7,353 bases of DNA from Burkholderiales bacterium (GTDB taxonomy: Bacteria > Pseudomonadota > Gammaproteobacteria > Burkholderiales > SG8-39), in contig DAIDTN010000092.1 of NCBI GenBank assembly GCA_027457185.1, positions 1 to 7,353 on the forward strand, read 5' to 3'. Position 1 is the first letter of the stretch; each line of letters opens with the position of its first letter. Below, piece by piece: positions 1 to 5,048 of the stretch. The position numbers and the translations under genes are program-made. The notes beneath the pieces were generated by a model. The model did no database searches and was not told where the DNA came from. It saw nothing but the letters and a program-made list of their open reading frames with translations.

Positions 1-62
1 GCGCGGCGCGTCCTCTTGCCATAGCGTTCGAATCCTTCGGTTGCAAGCGTCATCTGTCTCAT
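1..62 (-). CDS. IS5-family transposase, N-terminus (partial)
   Basis: An ATG at 62 opens a frame that stays open to the window edge and reads MRQMTLATEGFERYGKRTRR. This matches the usual N-terminus of IS5-family DDE transposases: a short lead of the form M-(K/R)-Q-x-T-L/F-A, then F-E-x-Y/K, a basic patch and T-R-(R/K). A Shine-Dalgarno-like AAGGGG lies 8 bases upstream (71-76 on the plus strand). An internal ATG at 53 is a possible alternative start. The catalytic domain lies beyond the window, so it is unknown whether the gene is intact. Transcription from the upstream patatin-decarboxylase operon would run directly into this gene in the same direction. Confidence 0.72.
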   Translation of the reverse strand, partial: MRQMTLATEGFERYGKRTRR

Positions 63-93
63 CGGTTCATCCCCTTGTATCACTCATGAACCG
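63..93 (-). promoter_or_regulatory. Hairpin directly upstream of transposase start
   Basis: A perfect 8-bp inverted repeat (CGGTTCAT at 93-86 and ATGAACCG at 70-63, minus-strand reading) encloses a 15-nt loop. The Shine-Dalgarno-like AAGGGG sits in the loop, and the transposase ATG begins at the base next to the stem. In an RNA reading through from the upstream operon this could fold over the ribosome-binding region. Such folded leaders are known in other IS elements (for example IS10, IS50 and IS903) to limit transposase synthesis from external transcripts. The repeat is seen directly; the regulatory role is inferred. Confidence 0.45.
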
Positions 94-101
94 CTTAACG
101 T

Positions 102-881
102 TTACCCGTTCACTTCGGTGGACTTAATCAGAGATTCCTTAGGTGAAGCGAGATAGTCGAAGGCCACGCTGCCGAGGCCGAGGGTGAGATCGCTGAGGAT
201 GTGTGTGCCCGCGAGTACTTCCAGCACCGGCAGCTGCGCCACCGGCGCCAGCGCGTGGTGCGCGAGTTCCAGCGCGGCGGGGCCGCTCCAGGCGCCCTTG
301 ACCACCACGTCTTCGAGGTAGTAGCGCACCAGCTCGCAAATGCGCGGCGTGCCATCGACGTGCGGAATGATCTTGAGCAGAAAGCTCGGCGCCAGCAGGG
401 CCTCGCGCACGGTGGCAGGGTCGAGCGCACGGTGCTTGTAGCCCATGGTCGCGGTGGCCACCCGCACCGAGCCGTAGTCAAGCGTGCCGACCAGGGTGTC
501 CTTTTCCACCCCCAGCGCCGGCGACGCGAGCTTTTTCGGAAAACCCCACAGCTCCCTGCCGCCGGCGATCGGCGCATCGTCGTTCAGGTACATCGAATGC
601 ACATAGCCGCCGCGCTGGCCGTTGAACACGACCTGGATCACCTGCCCGGACTCGGTGTAATCGCCGAAACCCGTGGAATCCGGCATGCGGATGAACTCGT
701 ACTTGACGATCGGCTCTTCCACCTGCAGCGGTTCCGGCACCAGCGCGCGCAGCGCGTCGGGGTCGGTGCGGTAGGTGACGATCAGGAACTCGCGGTTGAC
801 GAAGCGGTAGGGGCCGCGTGGAAACGACGGGCTGGTAAGCGGCATCGCGAATGCGGTCTTGCGTACGTCGGCGATCTTCAT
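102..881 (-). CDS. adc: Acetoacetate decarboxylase, IS-altered C-terminus
   Basis: This is a 259-residue cytoplasmic decarboxylase of the ADC family, expected to convert acetoacetate to acetone and CO2 through a Schiff base on lysine. The core motif GGRELWGFPKK is at residues 107-117. K116 corresponds to the Schiff-base lysine (K115) of the Clostridium enzyme, and K117 to its neighbour that lowers the pKa. R30 (in NRE) and E77 (in YTES) fit the other conserved polar active-site positions. The ATG at 881 is chosen because AAGGAG lies 5 bases upstream and because it forms an ATGA overlap with the patatin gene's stop; a longer in-frame reading to 1004 would run over patatin codons. Family members usually end near the FDYLA seen at residues 241-245. 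Here the frame continues with about 12 residues (from K248) encoded by the end of an IS5-type element, and it stops at 102-104 inside that element. The catalytic residues are untouched, so activity may survive. Some ADC-like proteins act on other keto acids, so the substrate is not certain. Confidence 0.9.
   Translation of the reverse strand: MKIADVRKTAFAMPLTSPSFPRGPYRFVNREFLIVTYRTDPDALRALVPEPLQVEEPIVKYEFIRMPDSTGFGDYTESGQVIQVVFNGQRGGYVHSMYLNDDAPIAGGRELWGFPKKLASPALGVEKDTLVGTLDYGSVRVATATMGYKHRALDPATVREALLAPSFLLKIIPHVDGTPRICELVRYYLEDVVVKGAWSGPAALELAHHALAPVAQLPVLEVLAGTHILSDLTLGLGSVAFDYLASPKESLIKSTEVNG
139..142. repeat. Putative IS5 target-site duplication copy
   Basis: The tetranucleotide TTAG (CTAA on the minus strand) lies immediately outside the inferred IS end. 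IS5-group elements typically duplicate a 4-bp YTAR target. Only one copy is inside the window, so the duplication itself is not proven. Confidence 0.45.
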
Positions 882-2116
882 GGCTGCTCCTTGGTCGGGT
901 GATGCGCCGGTCTGCGCGTGAGGTCGAAGACGTGAACGCCGTCCCGGGGCAGGGTCCGCGCGTGCCATCGGGGGTGGCTGAGCGTGTGCGTCATGTCGGC
1001 GCACCCGGCCTGCCAGTGTTCGCGCATGGAAACACGCGAGAATTCGTAGTCCTTCGATTGGGTTTCATAGTGCTTGCGCCGGTTGATCAGGTGCACCACG
1101 GTGATGGCTGCCTGGCGACTGGCGGCATCCAGCGCCAGCACGTCTGGGTCGTCTGCCAGTTCGGGCGGCAGCTTCGCGATCAGTCGGCGCGCCGTTTGCG
1201 CCAGCGCATGGCGGGCCAGGGTATTGGTGGTGTTGAGCCGCGTGCGGCTGGAGAAGCGGATGTCTTTCTCGCGCTCGGCGACGCGCATCAGGTCGGTGGG
1301 CAGCGGCCCCTCGGCGACAAACAGATCCACCTGGAATACCAGCTTGCGCTCGGCCTCGGATTGGTCGAGCACGTACTGCAGCGGCGTGTTGGACACCAGC
1401 CCTCCATCCCAAAACCATTCGCCATCGATCTCGACCGGCGGAAAACCCGGCGGCAATGCGCCGCTGGCCATGATGTGGCGCGCGTCCAGGCGTTGGTCTA
1501 CGGTATCGAAGTAGACAAAATTGCCGCTGCGCACATTGACCGCGCCGACCGACAGCCGCGTCGACCCGTTGTTGAGCAGGTCGAAATCGACCAGTTGCTC
1601 CAGCGTCGCTTTCAGCGGCGCGGTGTCGTAGAAGCTGAGCGCGCCTTTGGTACCGGGCCAGTGAAACGGCGCCGCCGGGATTCGCGGCACGAAAAAGCCG
1701 GGCAGCCCGAACATGGCGCCTATCGTCGCACTGGTCTCGTTCAGCACGCTGCGCAACTCCGCGCCTGGCGCGACCCGGTGGCTCAGCAGCGGGCTCGACG
1801 ATGTCACCGTATCCCAGAACTCGCGCAGCCGCTGCACGCGGCGTTCGGGCGGATTGCCGGCGATCAGCGCGGCATTGATCGCCCCGATCGAAATCCCCGC
1901 CACCCAGTGCGGCGTTTCCCCCGAGGCGGCCAGCACCTCGTACACGCCGGCCTGATAGGCGCCCAGCGCACCGCCGCCTTGCAGCGCCAGGATGCGCTCT
2001 TCCTTGGGGAGTGCCGGTGCAGGATTCGGGCGCGTGTTCCTGCTTGCCCGGCGTGCGCCGGTCGGGGCGCTGCGTGCATCGATCGATGCGGTCGCCGGAG
2101 AAGTACGAGTTTTCAT
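878..2116 (-). CDS. Patatin-like phospholipase, possible DUF3734 C-terminus
   Basis: This is a 412-residue protein of the patatin-like phospholipase family, acyl hydrolases that use a Ser-Asp dyad. The N-terminal 40 residues are low in complexity and rich in Arg, Pro and Ala. The catalytic domain follows: the oxyanion-hole loop QGGGALG at residues 46-52, the nucleophile in GISIG (S76) and the catalytic aspartate in the DGG motif (D237). The extended C-terminal half, roughly from 250 onward with basic and helical segments, fits the DUF3734-type tail of bacterial members; this is from memory. The ATG at 2116 has a modest GGAA element 7 bases upstream. A GTG at 2155 would add 13 residues but lacks a convincing ribosome site. 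The stop overlaps the decarboxylase start (ATGA, 878-881), so the two are co-translated. In many betaproteobacteria the same pair is followed by 3-hydroxybutyrate dehydrogenase, which suggests a link to ketone-body or polyhydroxybutyrate metabolism. The natural substrate is unknown. Confidence 0.88.
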   Translation of the reverse strand: MKTRTSPATASIDARSAPTGARRASRNTRPNPAPALPKEERILALQGGGALGAYQAGVYEVLAASGETPHWVAGISIGAINAALIAGNPPERRVQRLREFWDTVTSSSPLLSHRVAPGAELRSVLNETSATIGAMFGLPGFFVPRIPAAPFHWPGTKGALSFYDTAPLKATLEQLVDFDLLNNGSTRLSVGAVNVRSGNFVYFDTVDQRLDARHIMASGALPPGFPPVEIDGEWFWDGGLVSNTPLQYVLDQSEAERKLVFQVDLFVAEGPLPTDLMRVAEREKDIRFSSRTRLNTTNTLARHALAQTARRLIAKLPPELADDPDVLALDAASRQAAITVVHLINRRKHYETQSKDYEFSRVSMREHWQAGCADMTHTLSHPRWHARTLPRDGVHVFDLTRRPAHHPTKEQP

Positions 2117-2212
2117 AATGCGGTTCCGTTCGAAAAGTTGAAAATTGCGTACCACGACAGAACTGGCCTCAGGCGCCAGCGTCGAAGGACGATGCGGTCT
2201 TGTTGCTGCCGA

Positions 2213-2764
2213 CTACCGGGGAAGCGCCGCGGCGACTTCGTCCTCGGTGCGGTGATGGTCGAAGGAGGAAAGGCCGGAGGTCTTCAGCAGTTCCTTCGCG
2301 CGATTGATCTCTGCCGTGTCGCCGTGCACGATCAGCATGAACTTGTCCGCCTTCAGCGCGGTTTCGTAGCGCAGCACGGAGTCCTTCGGAATGCCCACCG
2401 ACATCAGGGCGCCGGCCAGGGCGCTGATGCCGCCTACCACTGCGGCGCCCTCCAAACCGCTGAACAATGCGGCCGCGAGCGGGCCCAGAACGATCACGTG
2501 GCCGACCACCGGGACGAACATCATCGCAGAGCCGAAAAGTATGCCCATCAAGCCGCCCCAGAATGCGCCGAATTTGCCGAATACCTTGGCCCGGTCCCCG
2601 GCATTGAGGAAGCCGACGACGTGTTCCTCGGTGTGGTAGTCCCTGCCGATGATCGAGATCTTCTTCATGTCGAATCCGGCACGCTGCAGCGCCTTCACCG
2701 CAGTTTCGGCCTGGGTATGGTGGTCATAGACAGCGACGGCGATATCGGTTTTGGTCATGTTCAT
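2213..2764 (-). CDS. General stress protein, YflT/DUF1269-like
   Basis: This 183-residue protein resembles the bacterial 'general stress protein' group related to Bacillus YflT/GSP17M and DUF1269. Its biochemical function is unknown. An N-terminal alpha/beta segment (residues 6-45, containing AVYDHHTQAETAVKALQ) is followed by a conserved GKFGAFWGG stretch at 63-71. Next come two glycine- and alanine-rich hydrophobic segments (about 70-100 and 106-125) that could enter or span a membrane, a soluble segment (about 125-160, with KADKFMLIVHG), and a polar tail with a His pair. No signal peptide is seen. The ATG at 2764 is preferred because AAGGA lies 7 bases upstream; an ATG at 2788 lies upstream of that ribosome site, and one at 2758 is too close to it. 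The gene is on the same strand as the patatin gene, with a 96-bp gap, so co-transcription is possible but unproven. It is divergent from the kor operon. Confidence 0.8.
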   Translation of the reverse strand: MNMTKTDIAVAVYDHHTQAETAVKALQRAGFDMKKISIIGRDYHTEEHVVGFLNAGDRAKVFGKFGAFWGGLMGILFGSAMMFVPVVGHVIVLGPLAAALFSGLEGAAVVGGISALAGALMSVGIPKDSVLRYETALKADKFMLIVHGDTAEINRAKELLKTSGLSSFDHHRTEDEVAAALPR

Positions 2765-2906
2765 GATGTGTTCCTTTACGGGTGACATGTGCGGGATCGA
2801 GTGTTGCCGGTGGTCCTGGGCATGGTATTCATGGGTTGGACGCGGGTCGGCAGCCAGTGGCGGGCAATCTCCCCGTCATGAGTGCCAGTATGGAAGCGCC
2901 AGATTA

Positions 2907-2926
2907 AGCCGGACTTAAGGCCGGCT
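2907..2926. repeat. Inverted repeat AGCCGG-N8-CCGGCT
   Basis: A perfect 6-bp inverted repeat with an 8-nt centre that includes CTTAAG. On the plus strand it is followed by the pyrimidine-rich ATTCTTTCTC, which looks slightly terminator-like, but no plus-strand gene precedes it. It may be an operator or simply chance in GC-rich DNA. Confidence 0.3.
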
Positions 2927-3017
2927 ATTCTTTCTCGCCGGCCGAACAGGGCTGGAATTGTCGACCGCGCCGCCGCCACGCCCGGGGGATATTGGCGCGG
3001 CTTGGGCGGGAGTCGCG

Positions 3018-3042
3018 TCGCCGGCGTCGTCGCAGCCGGCGA
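3018..3042. repeat. Inverted repeat TCGCCGGC-N9-GCCGGCGA
   Basis: A perfect 8-bp GC-rich inverted repeat around a 9-nt loop, about 45 bp upstream of the inferred -35 element of the kor promoter. There is no T-tract on either side, so it is not a typical intrinsic terminator. It could be a protein-binding site or a structural element; no role can be assigned from sequence. Confidence 0.4.
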
Positions 3043-3085
3043 GAATTGTCGTGCATCGATGCCGCCTGGCGATCGAAAAAGAAAC

Positions 3086-3114
3086 TTTTCACCCCGCCCC
3101 GCCAAGAGTAGAAT
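3086..3114 (+). promoter_or_regulatory. Candidate sigma70 promoter for kor operon
   Basis: TTTTCA (3086-3091) and TAGAAT (3109-3114) are separated by 17 bp. They match 4/6 and 5/6 of the sigma70 -35 and -10 consensus, and an A-rich stretch lies just upstream (3076-3084). Transcription would begin near 3121, giving a leader of roughly 68 nt before korC. This is a sequence match only. Confidence 0.5.
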
Positions 3115-3174
3115 CACGGCCTCCTGAGCGACCCCGGGTCCGTTCCAATTCTGGCGGGCTTGGCAGGCGCCGGG

Positions 3175-3180
3175 AAGGAG
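3175..3180 (+). promoter_or_regulatory. Ribosome-binding site deciding the korC TTG start
   Basis: AAGGAG lies 8 bases before TTG at 3189. The in-frame codon immediately before that TTG is a stop (TGA, 3186-3188), so translation cannot begin farther upstream. The first in-frame ATG (3321) would remove the conserved N-terminal Cys motif. Together these fix the start as TTG. Confidence 0.75.
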
Positions 3181-3188
3181 CGGACTGA

Positions 3189-5048
3189 TTGAAGCCGACC
3201 GATATTGGCGCGCCAGATTATTTCCACAAAGTCGTAGACTGCCAATGGGCCTGCCCGGCCCATACCCCCGTCCCCGAATACATCCGCTTGATCGCCGCAG
3301 GCCGCTACGATGACGCCTACATGGTCAACTGGAAGTCCAACGTCTTTCCCGGCATTCTCGGACGCACTTGCGACCGCCCGTGCGAGCCGGCCTGCCGCCG
3401 CAGCCGCGTTGAGGATGCGCCGGCCGAGGCGGCGAAAGGCGCCGTTGCCGGAGCAGCGCGGGAACCGGTCGCGATCTGCCGCCTGAAGCGGGTCGCGGCC
3501 GACAACAAGGACGACATCCGCGCGCGCCTGCCGGCGCTGCCGAAGAAGAAAAACGGCAAGCGCATCGCCTGCGTCGGCGCGGGCCCGGCCTCGCTCACGG
3601 TGGCGCGCGACCTGGCTCCGAACGGCTACCATGTCGTCGTCTACGACGGCGACGCCAAGGCGGGCGGCATGATGCGCACCCAGATCCCTAAATTCCGCCT
3701 GCCCGAGGAAGTGATCGACGAGGAAGTCGGCTACATCCTCGGCCTGGGCATCGAGTTTCGCGCCGGCAAACGCGTCGACAGCATGAAAGCGCTGCTGGCG
3801 GAGGGCTATGACGCGATATTCGTCGGTTCGGGCGCGCCGCGCGGCCGCGACCTCGATATTCCGGGCCGCAAGGAAGCATCCAATCATATTTACATCGGCA
3901 TCGACTGGCTCTCCAGCGTTTCCTTCGGGCATGTGACCAAAATCGCCAAGCGCGTGATCGTGCTCGGCGGCGGCAACACCGCCATGGATTGCTGCCGCAC
4001 GAGCAAGCGCCTGGGCGGCGAAGACGTGAAGGTGATCGTACGCTCCGGCTTCGACGAGATGAAAGCCTCGCCCTGGGAGAAAGAGGACGCCATGCACGAG
4101 GGCATTCCCATCCTCAACTACCTCGTGCCCAAGGAATTCACCCATGCGAAGGGCAAGCTAACCGGCGTTACCTTCGAAAAAGTCGCGGCGCAATACGATG
4201 ACAAGGGCCGCCGCCGGCTGAAACCCACGGGCGAGCCCGACCAGCACTTCGACTGCGACGAGGTGCTCGTCGCCGTAGGACAGGAAAATGCTTTCCCCTG
4301 GATCGAAAAGGATTGCGGCATCGCGTTCGACGAATGGGGCATGCCGGTGGTGGACAAAATCACCCTGCAGTCCTCGCTCGCGCGCGTGTACTTCGGCGGC
4401 GATGCCGCTTTCGGGCCGAAGAATATCATCTGGGCGGTCGCCCACGGCCACGACGCCGCGGTCTCGATCGACAAATTCTGCCAGGGCGAGGACGTGGCCA
4501 AGCGCCCGCCGCCGATGGTGCACCTGCTGTCGCAGAAAATGGGCATCCACGAATGGAGCTACGACAACGAGATTGCGCTCGACCGGCGCTACAAGGTGCC
4601 CTGGCGCGACCCGGGTCAGACGCTGAAGAACATCAAGATCGAGGTCGAGATGGGCTTCGACCGGGCCACCGCGTTCAAGGAGGCGGAGCGCTGCCTCAAC
4701 TGCGACGTGCAGACCGTGTTCCTCAACTCCAAGTGCATCGAGTGCGATGCTTGCGTCGACATCTGCCCAATGGACTGCATCACCTTCGCCGTGAACGGCG
4801 AAGAGCCCGAGCTGCGCGCGCGGCTCAATGCGCCGGCGACCAACCTGACGCAGGAGCTGTACGTCTCCGCCACACTCAAGACCGGCCGCATCATGGCCAA
4901 GGACGAGGATGTGTGCCTGCACTGCGGCCTGTGCGCCGAGCGCTGCCCCACCGGCGCCTGGGACATGCAGAAATTCCTGCTCGAAATGACCCCCGCAGGC
5001 CCGGGCTGCCGCAGCCGCGCGCCGAAGAGAGAGCCCGTGCCAGCATGA
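3189..5048 (+). CDS. korC: KorC: FAD/NAD(P)/Fe-S subunit of 2-oxoacid oxidoreductase
   Basis: This 619-residue cytoplasmic flavoprotein resembles the glutamate synthase small subunit (GltD) fused to a two-cluster ferredoxin domain. Residues 1-110 carry Cys residues expected to hold Fe-S clusters (C18, C22, C61, C65, C69, C97). Residues 125-430 form the FAD/NAD(P)-binding oxidoreductase: a dinucleotide motif GAGPAS at 130-135 for FAD, the second motif GGGNTAMD at 260-267 for NAD(P)H, and the late FAD-binding segment YFGGDAAFGP at 401-410. After a CLNC pair (C502, C505), two ferredoxin motifs follow: C516/C519/C522/C526 and C576/C579/C582/C586. It likely carries electrons between the KorAB catalytic core and NAD(P) or ferredoxin. 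The best functional parallel is KorC of the Azoarcus evansii 2-oxoglutarate:NADP+ oxidoreductase, recalled from memory. It starts with TTG and its stop overlaps the korA ATG (ATGA), implying coupled translation. Without its neighbours it could be annotated only as a GltD-like oxidoreductase. Confidence 0.85.
   Translation: MKPTDIGAPDYFHKVVDCQWACPAHTPVPEYIRLIAAGRYDDAYMVNWKSNVFPGILGRTCDRPCEPACRRSRVEDAPAEAAKGAVAGAAREPVAICRLKRVAADNKDDIRARLPALPKKKNGKRIACVGAGPASLTVARDLAPNGYHVVVYDGDAKAGGMMRTQIPKFRLPEEVIDEEVGYILGLGIEFRAGKRVDSMKALLAEGYDAIFVGSGAPRGRDLDIPGRKEASNHIYIGIDWLSSVSFGHVTKIAKRVIVLGGGNTAMDCCRTSKRLGGEDVKVIVRSGFDEMKASPWEKEDAMHEGIPILNYLVPKEFTHAKGKLTGVTFEKVAAQYDDKGRRRLKPTGEPDQHFDCDEVLVAVGQENAFPWIEKDCGIAFDEWGMPVVDKITLQSSLARVYFGGDAAFGPKNIIWAVAHGHDAAVSIDKFCQGEDVAKRPPPMVHLLSQKMGIHEWSYDNEIALDRRYKVPWRDPGQTLKNIKIEVEMGFDRATAFKEAERCLNCDVQTVFLNSKCIECDACVDICPMDCITFAVNGEEPELRARLNAPATNLTQELYVSATLKTGRIMAKDEDVCLHCGLCAERCPTGAWDMQKFLLEMTPAGPGCRSRAPKREPVPA

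Larger units (their letters stand above)
1..138 (-). mobile_element. IS5-family insertion sequence, left end (partial)
   Basis: On the minus strand an IS end is read from 138 leftward, beginning GGAATCTCTGATTAAGTCC. It resembles the terminal repeat of E. coli IS5 as I remember it (about 13 of 20 positions, sharing GGAA at the tip and AAGTCC further in). The distance from this end to the transposase start is 76 bp, close to the roughly 70 bp of IS5. The bases just outside the end (139-142) read CTAA on the minus strand, which fits the 4-bp YTAR target preference of the IS5 group. The element continues past the left window edge, so its other terminal repeat and the second target copy cannot be seen. 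The boundary is inferred from these three agreeing signs rather than from an alignment. Confidence 0.72.
2765..3188. other. Divergent intergenic region, stress gene / kor operon
   Basis: This 424-bp stretch separates two divergent transcription units. Reading frames exist on both strands, but their Arg/Pro/Ala-rich translations look like chance products of GC-rich DNA and have no convincing ribosome sites, so none is called. The region contains a promoter candidate near its right end, two inverted repeats (2907-2926 and 3018-3042) and a few short direct repeats. I saw no convincing promoter for the leftward stress gene, no FNR-type palindrome and no tRNA or known riboswitch. Confidence 0.6.

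Noticed and set aside
2163..2179. A small hairpin (CTGGC/GCCAG) after the stress gene as a terminator
   Set aside because: The stem is only 5 bp and no T-run follows directly on the minus strand, so it is too weak to call.
2117..2212. A promoter for the patatin-decarboxylase operon
   Set aside because: No -35/-10 pair with acceptable match and spacing was found; transcription could come from here or by read-through from the stress gene.
851..2785. A 644-codon open frame on the plus strand opposite the patatin and stress genes
   Set aside because: It is antisense to two well-supported genes. Its translation is rich in Arg, His, Gln and Ala without recognisable motifs, as expected for the shadow of high-GC coding DNA.
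2955..3051. A 9-bp direct repeat GAATTGTCG at 2955-2963 and 3043-3051 as paired regulator sites
   Set aside because: A single 9-bp repeat in a 7-kb window is easily due to chance, and nothing links it to a known binding motif.
2776..3127. Short open frames on both strands in the divergent intergenic region
   Set aside because: They overlap one another, are rich in Pro, Arg and Ala, and lack convincing ribosome sites; they are best explained as chance frames.
3114..4145. A 343-codon minus-strand frame opposite korC
   Set aside because: It is antisense to the N-terminal half of korC, with shadow-like composition and no motif.
4313..5044. An N-terminal extension of the korA frame inside korC
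   Set aside because: It overlaps korC in another frame and translates into Arg-rich sequence without homology. The ATG at 5045 fits the family N-terminus and the ATGA coupling.
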